DNA of 64,000 nt from Chryseobacterium gleum (lineage in GTDB: Bacteria > Bacteroidota > Bacteroidia > Flavobacteriales_D > Sanyastnellaceae): positions 1 through 64,000 of the forward strand of contig CAMCVP010000009.1 of the NCBI GenBank assembly GCA_945881835.1, in the 5' to 3' direction. Position numbers and translations under genes: made by a program. Below the pieces are notes generated by a model that saw only the letters and a list, made by a program, of their open reading frames with translations, had not been told where the DNA came from and did no database searches. Below are positions 44,145-53,898 of this stretch, piece by piece; the first letter of the stretch is position 1; the number at the start of each line of letters is the position of its first letter.

Positions 44145-44705
44145 TTACATTTTCGAAATAAAGTTTTCAATAGCTTTTGGGAAGTGCGCTATTTCAAGCG
44201 CGCGCACTTTTGATTCTATTTCAGCCGCAGAACAATTCTCTATGTTAGCTTTCGCCTGGAAGATTATTTCACCTTTGTCGAATTCTTCATTCACGAGGTG
44301 AACTGTTATTCCACTTTCCTTCTCTTTCGCTTCGCACACCGCCTCATGAACGAAATGACCGTACATACCCTTTCCTCCGAATTTGGGAAGAAGCGCTGGA
44401 TGAATATTGATGATTCTATTTTCGAAAGCCCTGACAAGGTTAGATGGAACAAGCCATAAGAATCCAGCAAGAATAACCAAATCTATTTTTCTATTCTGAA
44501 GTTCTTGAACGAATTGGTCAGATGCTTTGAAATTCTCTTTGGTCAACAGCATCGAATCGATGTTGTTGTCTTGAGCAATTTTAAAAACTCCCGCTTGGCC
44601 ATTATTGCACGCAATAAGAGAAATTTGAACGGAAGTGTTTTTGAAATGTTGAATAATGTTCGCGGCGTTGCTACCAGCTCCGGACGCTAAAATGGCAATG
44701 TTCAT
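44145..44705 (-). CDS. purN: Phosphoribosylglycinamide formyltransferase
   Basis: 186 aa enzyme that formylates GAR with 10-formyl-THF in purine synthesis. Substrate-binding ILASGAGSNAANII, the catalytic Asn-His region INIHPALLPKFGGKGMYG, HEAV and the Asp in VHLVNEEFDKGEIIFQ are intact. Its ATG overlaps the hybrid kinase stop by 4 bp, so it is translated as part of the FIST-kinase-purN unit. Confidence 0.95.
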   Translation of the reverse strand: MNIAILASGAGSNAANIIQHFKNTSVQISLIACNNGQAGVFKIAQDNNIDSMLLTKENFKASDQFVQELQNRKIDLVILAGFLWLVPSNLVRAFENRIINIHPALLPKFGGKGMYGHFVHEAVCEAKEKESGITVHLVNEEFDKGEIIFQAKANIENCSAAEIESKVRALEIAHFPKAIENFISKM

Positions 44706-46576
44706 GAATTTGTATTCGATGCAATAAGTTGGTTCAATTCTTTTTGAACTAAATAAGTTAATCGTGGTTGCATGCTCAGAATCACTTGCAACTCTGCGTG
44801 CAATTCTTTGCGCTCAAGGGCTTTGGCTTTTTGTTCTATTCTCTCAAGTAATCCTCCAGTTTTATTCAACCCGAATAACTTGAATGAAGATTTAAGTTTG
44901 TGCGTTATTTCTGAAATCTGATCCAAATCGTTTTCGTTCAATGCGAATTTTAACTCGTTGAAATGACGTTCGATTTGATCGAGAAAAACAGTAGTCATGC
45001 GTATCATTTGTTCTTTCGAACCGTTCATTAACTCACTCAGGTTTTCGAGAGAAATGTGCTCTGAGTTTTGCTCTTCATTGCTAGATGAATTCTCAATGAG
45101 GAAAATAATTTTCTCAAGAAGGAATTCAGGGTTGTAAGGCTTGGTTATGTATTCATTCATTCCAGCCTGCCAACATTTTTCTTTTTCGCTTTCGAGTGCA
45201 TTTGCGGTTAATGCAATAATAGGAACGTTCGAATTTAGATCATTGCGAATGGCTATTGCTGCTGCTACACCATCCGTTACAGGCATTTGGATGTCCATAA
45301 GAACAACATCGATGTCCTTGTTTTTTACAGCTGTGACAGCTTCTTCACCATTTTCTGCAATGTGTATGTTGGCGTTCCATTTTTTCAAAATGGTAACGGC
45401 AAGAAAACGATTTAATTCATTGTCTTCTACTATCAGAACATTCTTTCCAGTCAAATCTGATTGAGCAACAGTTACATTTTTTTCTTGTTCTGCTGCCTCC
45501 GGCATCGAAAGACAAAACTTGAATGTCGAGCCAACGTTCTTTTCACTTTCAACCTTTATTTCTCCGCCGAGCAATTCAGCAATAGATTTTGAAATGGCAA
45601 GTCCAAGACCTGTTCCGCCGAACCTACGTGTAATGGTGTTGTCTTCTTGTGAGAAGAATTCAAAAATTGTTTTGAGTTTTTCTTGATCAATACCTATTCC
45701 TGTATCTGTAACAGTAAAACAAAACTCATTTAGTTTGCCTTTCTTTTCGAAAGTGATTTTCAAAGAAACTTTTCCTTTGTCGGTAAACTTAATGGCGTTA
45801 GAAATGAGGTTGTTTAAAATTTGCCCCAATCGTGTTGGATCTCCGAAAACCCACTTGGGCATATCTTTCGGATAATCTATGCTGAAGGAAATTCCTTTTT
45901 CATCTGTACGCAAAAGATAGCTGGTGTATAGCGGATCTACAATGGAACGAATGTCAAAAGGAATGAAGTCGGCAGAGAACTTTCCGCTTTCCAATTTCGA
46001 CATGTCAAGAATGTCATTCACAATAACCATTAAACTTTTTGAAGAAGATTGAATGGCTTTTACATATTGCTTTTGCGTGTCGGAAATATCGGTGTCGGCA
46101 AGAATACCCGACATTCCAGAAATGGCGTTTATAGGAGTGCGAATCTCGTGAGAGATATTTGCCAAAAACAGTTTTCTTGTTTCTAGCGATTGTTCAGCGT
46201 TTTCTCTCGCTTCTTCCAATTGCTTCTCAAATTCTTTGCGTTCTTTAACGGTATTGGTTAATACTTCTCCAATGCGCAGAATATCGTCATCTTTAATTTC
46301 TTGTTCTGGACTGATTGTTTGAATGGCGTCTTTGATGTTGTTTATCAATGCGCGCTGAACAGCAGCCTCTTCAAATAACCTCGCGTTTTTTTCAAATAAC
46401 TCTTCGCCACTTAAACGCATAGCACGCTCAACTAACTCTCGATTGCTGTCGTACAGCAAGTAGCTTTGATTAACGCTTTTTAAAAAATTAAAAAGATGTT
46501 CTGGAATCTCCTCTTGCAAACCCAGGTATTTTTTTACCTGACGTTTCAAGAGAGGATGCAATGAATCAAAGGTCAT
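44702..46576 (-). CDS. Cytoplasmic hybrid sensor kinase (HisKA-HATPase-REC-HPt)
   Basis: 624 aa without TM segments. N-terminal helical region (about 1-135) with a coiled coil leading to HisKA His143 (FLANISHEIRTPINAISGMSG). HATPase_c with NLISNAIKFTD, VTDTGIGID and GTGLGLAISKS; a receiver domain (about 383-500) with phosphoacceptor Asp428 in VLMDIQMPVTDG; and a C-terminal HPt domain with His559 in ITHKLKSSFKLFGL. All four phosphorelay sites are on one chain, so output must pass to a separate regulator. It is coupled by 4-bp overlaps to the FIST gene upstream and purN downstream. Confidence 0.94.
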   Translation of the reverse strand: MTFDSLHPLLKRQVKKYLGLQEEIPEHLFNFLKSVNQSYLLYDSNRELVERAMRLSGEELFEKNARLFEEAAVQRALINNIKDAIQTISPEQEIKDDDILRIGEVLTNTVKERKEFEKQLEEARENAEQSLETRKLFLANISHEIRTPINAISGMSGILADTDISDTQKQYVKAIQSSSKSLMVIVNDILDMSKLESGKFSADFIPFDIRSIVDPLYTSYLLRTDEKGISFSIDYPKDMPKWVFGDPTRLGQILNNLISNAIKFTDKGKVSLKITFEKKGKLNEFCFTVTDTGIGIDQEKLKTIFEFFSQEDNTITRRFGGTGLGLAISKSIAELLGGEIKVESEKNVGSTFKFCLSMPEAAEQEKNVTVAQSDLTGKNVLIVEDNELNRFLAVTILKKWNANIHIAENGEEAVTAVKNKDIDVVLMDIQMPVTDGVAAAIAIRNDLNSNVPIIALTANALESEKEKCWQAGMNEYITKPYNPEFLLEKIIFLIENSSSNEEQNSEHISLENLSELMNGSKEQMIRMTTVFLDQIERHFNELKFALNENDLDQISEITHKLKSSFKLFGLNKTGGLLERIEQKAKALERKELHAELQVILSMQPRLTYLVQKELNQLIASNTNS

Positions 46577-47700
46577 ATTCTCTCTTTAAACGTAGTTATT
46601 GTCATAGTCTGATTATGCAAAGAGTTGATGCCGTCTGTAGATGGACATATTTCTCCATTGCTGTAGAATCCACAAAAAGTTGATTCTTGATTGTAGGTGT
46701 CAGCCACCGCTTCAATTTCTTCTTCCGTGCGGTTTTGCATGACAAGTTTCCTTCCAACGCAAGATACCATTAATGTTAAATCTGGATATTCATGTTCACT
46801 GATTTGACTTTTTGTTGCAGCGTTACTTGCGCTTTCAATTACGCGGTCAAAGTTGGCCATCATGAATTGAACTTTCGAACCAACAGGAATATTTCCTGCG
46901 AAAACCATCGTATGGTTTTCTTCATTGATAGAAAGAATAGTGCGAACGAGTTTCGTTCCGTCGGGTTTCAAAATGCAAATGGGGAAAAGCAAAGCTGCGC
47001 CCGGAAGTTCATTTGCTCGGTCTCCTAGGTATTTTTTATATAACTCAAGTGCATTGGTGTCATCTAAATCATAAAGAACATTTTCTGCGGCCTTGGTTAC
47101 CAAACGCAATGGACCAAAAAGATCCCATCCATCGTTTGATCCGTAACCAACTTCTATTGCTTCTCCATATAATCCAATAGCGACAACCATATTCTCTGAA
47201 ATCGTTGAGTTCAAACCCATAGTTGTTTTTGCAAAGCGAGCAGAATCTCCCGCCAATCCTCCTGTCACAGCAATGTGTTTCGGGAGATTTGCGGAAATAC
47301 CCGCAATCAAATGATCGCCATTCATATGGCCACCCTCAGAAAAAAGCAGGATGTGTTTCAAATCATCAGCAAGAAGCTCACTTGTAATTTGTTTTCCAAT
47401 CTCTATCGCATCTTGTCCAGCAATATTCTCTCGGGTTGATATTTTTATCGGTGTTTTTTCAAAAAGTATTGCCGTTGCAGAGGCAGAGTTTTCAAACATT
47501 TCATTGCCATGAATTTCACCTGATGTGCTTATGAGAACGATGTCTGCTTTTGGGTAAGCCGTGTGAAGTGTCTCGTAATAATGGCTATTTGGAATAATGT
47601 CAATCCCTGCAAAGACCAGAACCAATTGAGCATTGCTAAGTTGAATATTACTGGTGTCCCAGTCCTTGGTGACTGTCCATTGTATTTGCTCTGTTTTCAT
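46573..47700 (-). CDS. FIST N- and C-domain sensory protein
   Basis: 375 aa, soluble. FIST_N (about 25-220, including VLISTSGEIHGNEMFENS, AVTGGLAGDSARF) and FIST_C (about 225-370, ALLFPICI.KPDG, FCGFYSNGEICPS). FIST proteins are thought to bind small ligands such as amino acids and usually sit next to kinases or GGDEF proteins. Here the stop overlaps the start of a kinase lacking any sensor domain of its own, so I infer that this protein supplies the input. Confidence 0.93.
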   Translation of the reverse strand: MKTEQIQWTVTKDWDTSNIQLSNAQLVLVFAGIDIIPNSHYYETLHTAYPKADIVLISTSGEIHGNEMFENSASATAILFEKTPIKISTRENIAGQDAIEIGKQITSELLADDLKHILLFSEGGHMNGDHLIAGISANLPKHIAVTGGLAGDSARFAKTTMGLNSTISENMVVAIGLYGEAIEVGYGSNDGWDLFGPLRLVTKAAENVLYDLDDTNALELYKKYLGDRANELPGAALLFPICILKPDGTKLVRTILSINEENHTMVFAGNIPVGSKVQFMMANFDRVIESASNAATKSQISEHEYPDLTLMVSCVGRKLVMQNRTEEEIEAVADTYNQESTFCGFYSNGEICPSTDGINSLHNQTMTITTFKERI

Positions 47701-47836
47701 TGTTCTTTGGCTAAAAGGAGTTCGAATATACGAATTAATGAGCAGGTGCAGAATTGACTAAGGTCAGAGGCCGAACTGACAAGTGATTTCTGCTATCTTT
47801 ACACTCGAATTTTAGTAAACAACAGACGCATACTTT

Positions 47837-48541
47837 ATGTCAATTTCAGTAAGTCAGGTAGTCAAGATGTTCGGCACACAAACCGCTTTGAATGGTGTTT
47901 CCTTCGAAGCGAAAAAAGGAGAGGTCATTGGCTTCTTAGGTCCGAATGGTGCGGGAAAGAGTACAATGATGAAGATTATCACAGGCTATATTCCGTCTAT
48001 GTCGGGAAAGGTTTCTGTTTGCGGATTCGATGTAAACGAGAAACCTTTAGAAGTGAAGAGACGCGTGGGTTATTTGCCGGAGCACAATCCGTTGTACACA
48101 GACATGTATGTTCGCGAGTATCTGACTTTTGCAGGAAGTCTTCACGGAGTAAAGAATTTGAAGAATAGGGTGGAAGAGGTTATTGCCTTGGTTGGTCTAA
48201 CGCCTGAAGCGCACAAGCCTATTCAACAATTATCGAAAGGTTACCGTCAGCGTGTAGGTTTGGCTCAAGCCATTATTCACGATCCGGAAGTGTTGATTCT
48301 CGATGAACCAACGAGTGGTTTGGATCCAAATCAGATTGCAGATATTCGTGAGATTATTATTCAAATGGGGAAGGAAAAGACCGTTTTACTTTCTACCCAT
48401 ATCATGCAAGAAGTAGAGGCTATGTGTTCTCGAGTGGTAATCATTAGTAAAGGAAATGTGGTAGCGAATGCGCCTGTTAATGAGTTAACGGCTTCAGATC
48501 AGAAATTGGAACAAGTATTTAAAGAGTTGACAACGAAATGA
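47837..48541 (+). CDS. ABC transporter ATP-binding protein, GldA/NatA type
   Basis: 234 aa. Walker A GPNGAGKST (35-43), Q-loop YLPEHNPLYTDMYVREYLTF, signature LSKGYRQRVGLAQAI, Walker B VLILDEPTSGLDPNQI and switch His (LLSTHIM). The segment around the Q-loop resembles gliding protein GldA, but this protein ends after LEQVFKELTTK and is about 60 residues shorter than GldA proteins I know, so a general exporter ATPase is possible. gldF and gldG are not adjacent. The ATG is followed by DUF4834 with a 4-bp overlap. Confidence 0.88.
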   Translation: MSISVSQVVKMFGTQTALNGVSFEAKKGEVIGFLGPNGAGKSTMMKIITGYIPSMSGKVSVCGFDVNEKPLEVKRRVGYLPEHNPLYTDMYVREYLTFAGSLHGVKNLKNRVEEVIALVGLTPEAHKPIQQLSKGYRQRVGLAQAIIHDPEVLILDEPTSGLDPNQIADIREIIIQMGKEKTVLLSTHIMQEVEAMCSRVVIISKGNVVANAPVNELTASDQKLEQVFKELTTK

Positions 48542-48777
48542 TGGTTGCGAGTTTAGGTGGAGTTTTAAAAACCATTCTTTGGATTTTTATCATTTCTGGA
48601 ATTATTCGATTTGTAGTTCGTTTAACTGCGAATTATGCCGTGAGCAAAGTAAACGAAGAAGTGAATAAGAATAAAAGAAGAGAAAGCGATCCTCAGTTTG
48701 GAAATAAGCAGACGACTGGACACAAAACGCCAGACAGCGAATATGTAGATTTTGTAGAAATAAAAGATCAAGAATAA
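48538..48777 (+). CDS. DUF4834 family small membrane protein
   Basis: 79 aa with one N-terminal TM (about 5-27, SLGGVLKTILWIFIISGIIRF) and a charged tail. The layout matches DUF4834, a short Bacteroidota-specific family of unknown role that commonly lies next to YfhO genes. It overlaps the ABC gene by 4 bp and precedes yfhO by 1 bp. Confidence 0.85.
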   Translation: MMVASLGGVLKTILWIFIISGIIRFVVRLTANYAVSKVNEEVNKNKRRESDPQFGNKQTTGHKTPDSEYVDFVEIKDQE

Positions 48778-48778
48778 A

Positions 48779-51457
48779 ATGAATAAGTTTTTGAAATTGT
48801 CTTGGCCACACGCAGTGGCAATCCTTTCACTTGTGATTTTAGCGAGTGTGTATTTTTCACCGTTGTGGCAAGGTTACGATCTGAATCAACCCGATATTGT
48901 TCAGTGGAGAGGGATGTCGCAAGAGCTTTCTAACTACCGTGAACTTCACAATGAAGAGGCCCTTTGGTCGAACTCTATGTTCGGAGGAATGCCTGCATAC
49001 CAAGTTTCTACAGAACACAACGCGAACTTACTTCGTCCAATTTTACTAACCCTTCGTCTCGGTTTACCCGGCGCAATTGGAACCTTGTTCTTGTGCTTCT
49101 TGGGGTATTACATTCTCGGATTGTGTCTTCGCTTAGGTCCGTGGTACAGCTTGGTTGGAGCAGTGGCCTTCGGTTTCGCAACGATTAATATTTTGTACCT
49201 CGGTGCTGGACATACAGGTAAGGTTACTTCGATTGCATTTTTAGCTCCCGCGCTCGGCGGATTCATTCTGGCTTTCAGAGGAAGAGCCTATTTAGGTGGC
49301 GCCATTTTCATGCTTTTCTTGGGATTGAACATTGCTGCGAATCACCTTCAAATGACTTACTATTTGGCGTTCTTACTTGTTGCAGTTGCCATTGGTGAAT
49401 CGGTTCGATTAATTGTTGCGAAACAATTCAAAGCATTGGGAATGTCTTTGGCTGTGTTAGCCGTTGCAAGCGTAGTTGCTGTACTTCCAAGTGCGAGTAA
49501 CTTAATGACTACCTACGAGTACAGCAAATACACCACGCGTGGTAGTTCAGACCTTACACTTAAACCAAAGGAAAGCTCAAACATTGAACAAGAAGGTCTG
49601 AGCGGTTCTTACATTCTCGACTACAACTTTGCTTCAGGTGAACAATGGTCATTGTTAATCCCAAATGCAAAGGGCGGTGCTTCTGCTGCAATTGGAGATA
49701 AAAACAAAGAGGCTATTCCAAATGCCGCGAAAGGAAATAAAAATGTAAACAAATTCAAAGACGATTTAAAAGGAACCAACAGCTATTGGGGAGCACAGCG
49801 CTTCACCGGTGGTGCGTTCTATTTCGGTGCTGCGATTATGACGTTGTTCGTCTTGGCATTTGTTGGATTGAAAGACGGAATCAAATGGCCATTCTTGGTT
49901 ATTACCCTTCTTGCACTTGGATTATGTTTGAAAGAAATGACCGGATTGAATTCGATGTTCATTGAAAAAATTCCGATGTACAACAAGTTCCGCGATTCAA
50001 AAATGATTCTGGTTCTTATTCAAGTCATGGCTGCTGCTATGGGTATGATGTTCTTGAAGAAATTGGTTGAAGGCGAAGTGGCTTGGGGAAAGAACGGAAA
50101 GAAAATTCTTACAGGAGCAGTTGCTGTTTTTGCAATTGTGATCATGTATTTAAATGTTAGTCCAAGTTCAACAGGAACTATGATTAGCCCACAAGAGCAA
50201 GAGCAATTCGATCAATTGTCGAAGAACGCTCCAAAAGAACAAGTGGCTATGGTTGACGATTACAGCAGCGCATTGCAAGATGTTCGTGCTGAAATTTTCA
50301 AGGCCGACGCGAAGCGTTCGTTGTTCTTAGTATTGTTGGTTTCTGGCGCAGTGCTCGCGCTTGTATACGTGAACAACAAGACTTTGAAAATGGCTATTCT
50401 TCCGATTGTAGGAGTAATTGTTTTGTTCGATGGATTCAGCGTTTCAAGACGTTATCTGAATTTAGAAAAGGAAAAAGGTGCGTACAAGAAATTTGTAACG
50501 CTTGAAGAAAAGGAGATTCCTGTTAAGCCTAGCGCTGCAGACTTCTCGATTCTCGATTTGGAAAAACCTGCAGTTGCAGATTTCGACAGCAAGTCGAATG
50601 CTTTGGAACAGGCATTAACGAACTCGGGTATTTACGATCACGTGAAGACAAAAGGTGCTTTGAAGGAAGTTGCTAATTTCGGTGCCCTTCAATTGAACTC
50701 TGATTTCCGTGTGGCACGTTTGGGCAACCCGTTCAATGATGCCGAGACTTCGTTCTTCCACAAGAGCATTGGCGGTTATCACGGCGCGAAGTTGAAGCGC
50801 ATTCAAGAAGTTATCGATTTCCATTTGGCTGAAGAATTAGACAGTGCGTTGGCTTATTTGCAAGCCGGAACGTTTGATTCATTGGGTGGAAGTTTAACGG
50901 TATTGAACATGCTAAACACCAAGTATTACATTGGCAATCCAGAGCAACCTGCAATTCCAAATAAATTCGCTATGGGCAATGCTTGGTTCGTTTCTCAAGT
51001 GAAAACTACCAACAACAGCGATGAAGAAATGGTTGCGTTGGGAGAAATAAACCCAAAGATGGAAGCCACAACCCAAGCGGCTTTCGCGACGCAATTCCAT
51101 GCGCCACAAACTGCCGTGGATAGCACTGCATCTGTTCGCATGTTGGCCTACGAAACCAAAGTTTTGCGCTACGAAGTGAACAACACTTCAGCAGAAGCAC
51201 AGCCTGTTGTGTTCAGTGAAATCTATTACCCACAAGGATGGATTTGCAGAATCGATGGCAATGAAGTTGACGCTGCACGCGTGAACTACGTTCTTCGTGG
51301 GGCCATGGTTCCTGCTGGAACACACACTGTTGAATGGTCATTCGAACCAAAGGTTTGGGAGAAAGGAACAACTATATCTTACGCAGGATCGGCATTGCTT
51401 TTCACACTGCTCGCATTCGCAGGATTTATGGTTTACCGCGAAGAGAAGAAGGCGTAA
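48779..51457 (+). CDS. YfhO-family membrane protein
   Basis: 892 aa with about 13 TMs in the first 560 residues and a hydrophilic C-terminal extracytoplasmic region (about 570-860), then a final TM. The motif pattern (WSNSMFGGMPAYQVS; LGAGHTGKVTSIAFLAP) fits the YfhO family, some of whose members are GT-C-like enzymes that glycosylate lipoteichoic acid in Firmicutes. In Bacteroidota the substrate is unknown. The stop codon directly abuts the stop codon of the convergent membrane gene, with no spacer. Confidence 0.9.
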   Translation: MNKFLKLSWPHAVAILSLVILASVYFSPLWQGYDLNQPDIVQWRGMSQELSNYRELHNEEALWSNSMFGGMPAYQVSTEHNANLLRPILLTLRLGLPGAIGTLFLCFLGYYILGLCLRLGPWYSLVGAVAFGFATINILYLGAGHTGKVTSIAFLAPALGGFILAFRGRAYLGGAIFMLFLGLNIAANHLQMTYYLAFLLVAVAIGESVRLIVAKQFKALGMSLAVLAVASVVAVLPSASNLMTTYEYSKYTTRGSSDLTLKPKESSNIEQEGLSGSYILDYNFASGEQWSLLIPNAKGGASAAIGDKNKEAIPNAAKGNKNVNKFKDDLKGTNSYWGAQRFTGGAFYFGAAIMTLFVLAFVGLKDGIKWPFLVITLLALGLCLKEMTGLNSMFIEKIPMYNKFRDSKMILVLIQVMAAAMGMMFLKKLVEGEVAWGKNGKKILTGAVAVFAIVIMYLNVSPSSTGTMISPQEQEQFDQLSKNAPKEQVAMVDDYSSALQDVRAEIFKADAKRSLFLVLLVSGAVLALVYVNNKTLKMAILPIVGVIVLFDGFSVSRRYLNLEKEKGAYKKFVTLEEKEIPVKPSAADFSILDLEKPAVADFDSKSNALEQALTNSGIYDHVKTKGALKEVANFGALQLNSDFRVARLGNPFNDAETSFFHKSIGGYHGAKLKRIQEVIDFHLAEELDSALAYLQAGTFDSLGGSLTVLNMLNTKYYIGNPEQPAIPNKFAMGNAWFVSQVKTTNNSDEEMVALGEINPKMEATTQAAFATQFHAPQTAVDSTASVRMLAYETKVLRYEVNNTSAEAQPVVFSEIYYPQGWICRIDGNEVDAARVNYVLRGAMVPAGTHTVEWSFEPKVWEKGTTISYAGSALLFTLLAFAGFMVYREEKKA

Positions 51458-52174
51458 TTACAAAATGGATTTCTCGTGATGCGTAAGGTTCTGAACCAAT
51501 AGCGCAACATTAGAAGCTAGTATGAGCGGGAAGATGACAGTGACAAACCATCCGTAAGGAAAGTGAGTCGCTGCATAGTTCGGCTGAGTTAGTCCAAGCC
51601 ATTGCGAATCGCTCGGTACGCTTCCTAACACCAAAATATACTGCCAAACAATTGAGGCAATTCCAACAACATTGAAGATTGAAAAAGCAAGTTTATACTT
51701 GCTTTTTTTCTTTGGGAAAATAGGCATGCATGCCAAGGCAAGAACACCGAAGGCAATGTCGAAATTCATTCCGTAAAAAGTCATCTCCCACGGCGTTTGT
51801 TTCCATGTTGCTAAAATGTAGAACATAGATGCAATAGGAATTCTTAGATACTGCAAACTATACAACCAAGAAGGACGAAGTGCTCTTAGAAACCTTGCTC
51901 CGCGCGGTGTGAAGGCCAACAAAAGAATTAACACGGAAGAAAAAACAATAGGAAATAACAAATGTCCCGTTCCTGTTTTCTTGTCCATGAACCAACGGTT
52001 CAACGCCAAAGTAGCCTGGAAGATTGACCATCCCAATAAGGCGAGCGCGAATAGGTGCGCGCGCTGCTGCGCACGGTGATGTCCACGAACAAAGGCGTAA
52101 GTCATCATCATGCCCGCTAGCACTGTGATAATGCAAGTCACTACAATTAGCGAAAAGGGAAGGTTTTCAATCAT
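51458..52174 (-). CDS. Polytopic membrane protein, unrecognized
   Basis: 238 aa with about seven hydrophobic segments. I do not recognize the family. The N-terminus starts with a TM after a short acidic segment; a His/Arg-rich loop (RGHHRAQQRAH, about 30-40) faces one side. It lies 2 bp downstream of the DUF393 gene, so the two form a unit, which suggests a membrane role linked to that thiol protein. Confidence 0.7.
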   Translation of the reverse strand: MIENLPFSLIVVTCIITVLAGMMMTYAFVRGHHRAQQRAHLFALALLGWSIFQATLALNRWFMDKKTGTGHLLFPIVFSSVLILLLAFTPRGARFLRALRPSWLYSLQYLRIPIASMFYILATWKQTPWEMTFYGMNFDIAFGVLALACMPIFPKKKSKYKLAFSIFNVVGIASIVWQYILVLGSVPSDSQWLGLTQPNYAATHFPYGWFVTVIFPLILASNVALLVQNLTHHEKSIL

Positions 52175-52176
52175 GG

Positions 52177-52572
52177 TTATAGAAGTATTTTCGATTGCAA
52201 GGTAGGGTCAAATTCACAAGCGGTTTTTCCGTTTATGCGGTGTCTGTTTCGCGCGATAAAATTATAAATCGCATTCAATAAAAAAAGCGGACAAACGAAA
52301 GTCAGCATTAACAAAAGCGAGAGGGGTGCCTTCACTTCGTAAAACAAGCAACGAAGCGCAAGCCCTTTGTGGTATTTCTTTCCGTTTACAACCAATATAA
52401 TTCCGGAAAGTGAAGCGCGTTCTTCATCAGAAAGATGGTGCTCAGCCTCTTTTCCCTTCAACCCAGAAAAATACAAGTCGGAGTGAAGCGCATGGCTGTG
52501 AATGCGTTGCACCCAACGGTTGCAAAAGAGGCAGTCGCTGTCGAAAAAAAGTATCTTTTTGGGGCTTAACAT
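52177..52572 (-). CDS. DUF393 (DCC family) thiol-disulfide-like protein
   Basis: 131 aa from the ATG at 52572. N-terminal KKILFFDSDCLFCNRWVQ has the DxxCxxC motif of this family (Cys14, Cys17), placed after a thioredoxin-like first strand; a hydrophobic segment (about 85-110) follows. The upstream TTG start at 52590 would lie inside the -7 box, so 52572 is preferred. It shares a two-gene unit with the unknown membrane protein. Confidence 0.86.
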   Translation of the reverse strand: MLSPKKILFFDSDCLFCNRWVQRIHSHALHSDLYFSGLKGKEAEHHLSDEERASLSGIILVVNGKKYHKGLALRCLFYEVKAPLSLLLMLTFVCPLFLLNAIYNFIARNRHRINGKTACEFDPTLQSKILL

Positions 52573-52587
52573 TCGTGAGGAATTAAA

Positions 52588-52595
52588 CAAAGTTA
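52588..52595 (-). promoter_or_regulatory. -7 box TAACTTTG, DUF393 gene
   Basis: Exact TAnnTTTG match on the minus strand, 15 nt before the ATG at 52572, back to back with the + strand box at 52611. Confidence 0.6.
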
Positions 52596-52610
52596 ACCTT
52601 GAAGTGTCTT

Positions 52611-52618
52611 TACCTTTG
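52611..52618 (+). promoter_or_regulatory. -7 box TACCTTTG, GNAT-like gene unit
   Basis: Exact TAnnTTTG match 17 nt before the ATG at 52636. Confidence 0.6.
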
Positions 52619-52635
52619 CAAATCTCTAGCGAATT

Positions 52636-53898
52636 ATGGTAAACTGTTGTGTGTTTGGTGAACGAAAGAAGGTGCGATGGTCACTGGGCTCTTCCGAGCT
52701 TAGTTATACCGTGACCGATAAGTTTGCCGATGTTCCAACAGAAACATGGGATTCCTTGAATCACGAACAGAACGTTTTTCTCTCTTCGAACTATTTATCG
52801 GCTCTTTCGAAATGTTGGGAAGGAAACCTCTTTTATATTTTGTTTTTTAAAGATGAAATGCCCATTGGTATTGCGGTTTTGCAATACACCTATTTCGTTT
52901 CAGGAGAATTGAAATCGCACGTAGATGTGGAAGGCGGAGCAGGGTTTGTTGCGCGCGTCTTCGGAAGACAGTCGCGTCAATATCCGCTGGTGGTGTGTGG
53001 AAGTCCTTTCTGCACCGGTCCGCACGGATACATTTTTCAGAAGGAAATTCAGGTGGAAGAAGCCACAACGGCTTTGTGTTATGCCCTTACAGACGTTATT
53101 CATTTTTTGCGGAAAGACAAGCGCGATACACAAGCGGTTATTGTGAAGGATTTTTATCCGAAGGATTACAATGCGTTGAATGAATTGAAAGAATGTGGGT
53201 TTCACACCTTCGCAGTCGATCATTTGTTGAAGATGCCATTGGATGCCAATTGGAAGAACTTCGAAAATTATCTGAATGCCTTGAACACGAAGTTCAGAAC
53301 CAAAGCGAAAGCCGCATTGAAGAAATTCGAAGGTGTGGAAACACGTATTTGGGAAGTAGCTGATTTGTTAGAGAACGCAACGTTGGTTCAGGCGTTGTAT
53401 CGAAATGTATATGACCGCGCAGAATTCGCGATGGAGCCGTTAACGGTAGATTTTTTGGTTGAATTGAAAAATGCACTCAAAGAGAAAATGCTCATTCAAG
53501 CTTATTATGCGGCGAATGAAATCATTGGATATCAGATCGCATTAATCAACCACAAAGAATTAGAAGCGTTTTTAGTTGGAATCGATTACGAAGCAAATGC
53601 GACTTACGGCTTGTATTCGAATATGTTGCTTTCGTTTGTGAAATCCGCTATTGACGGGCAGTGTGAAGAGATAGCATTCGGAAGAACAGCGGGAGAAATA
53701 AAGTCGACTTTCGGTGCGGTGCCTGTTGAAATGCGCATTGCCTTGCGTCATCCTGGAAGATTGCGTAACGCTTTGTTGAAACTGTTCTTCACGAAAGTTC
53801 ATCCAGGAAGCGAGCCCCAACGTTTTCCATTCAAACAAGAATGGCAATCGGTTTTAGAGACTAAACAAAGGGAATGGAATTCCCAATACAATGGCTAA
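52636..53898 (+). CDS. FemAB/GNAT-like protein
   Basis: 420 aa, soluble. The two halves resemble the two GNAT folds of FemAB/BioF2-like proteins: N-terminal segment with VFLSSNYLSALSKCWEGNLF and a C-terminal half with NTKFRTKAKAALKKFEG, EIIGYQIALINHKELEAFLV and IAFGRTAGEIKSTFGA. The ending MRIALRHPGRLRNALLKLFF is rich in basic residues. The reaction is likely aminoacyl or acyl transfer; its acceptor is unknown. It overlaps the MFS gene by 8 bp. Confidence 0.78.
   Translation: MVNCCVFGERKKVRWSLGSSELSYTVTDKFADVPTETWDSLNHEQNVFLSSNYLSALSKCWEGNLFYILFFKDEMPIGIAVLQYTYFVSGELKSHVDVEGGAGFVARVFGRQSRQYPLVVCGSPFCTGPHGYIFQKEIQVEEATTALCYALTDVIHFLRKDKRDTQAVIVKDFYPKDYNALNELKECGFHTFAVDHLLKMPLDANWKNFENYLNALNTKFRTKAKAALKKFEGVETRIWEVADLLENATLVQALYRNVYDRAEFAMEPLTVDFLVELKNALKEKMLIQAYYAANEIIGYQIALINHKELEAFLVGIDYEANATYGLYSNMLLSFVKSAIDGQCEEIAFGRTAGEIKSTFGAVPVEMRIALRHPGRLRNALLKLFFTKVHPGSEPQRFPFKQEWQSVLETKQREWNSQYNG

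Noticed and set aside
47837-48541. Naming the ABC ATPase gldA
   Set aside because: The Q-loop region is alike, but the protein is shorter than GldA and gldFG are not adjacent.
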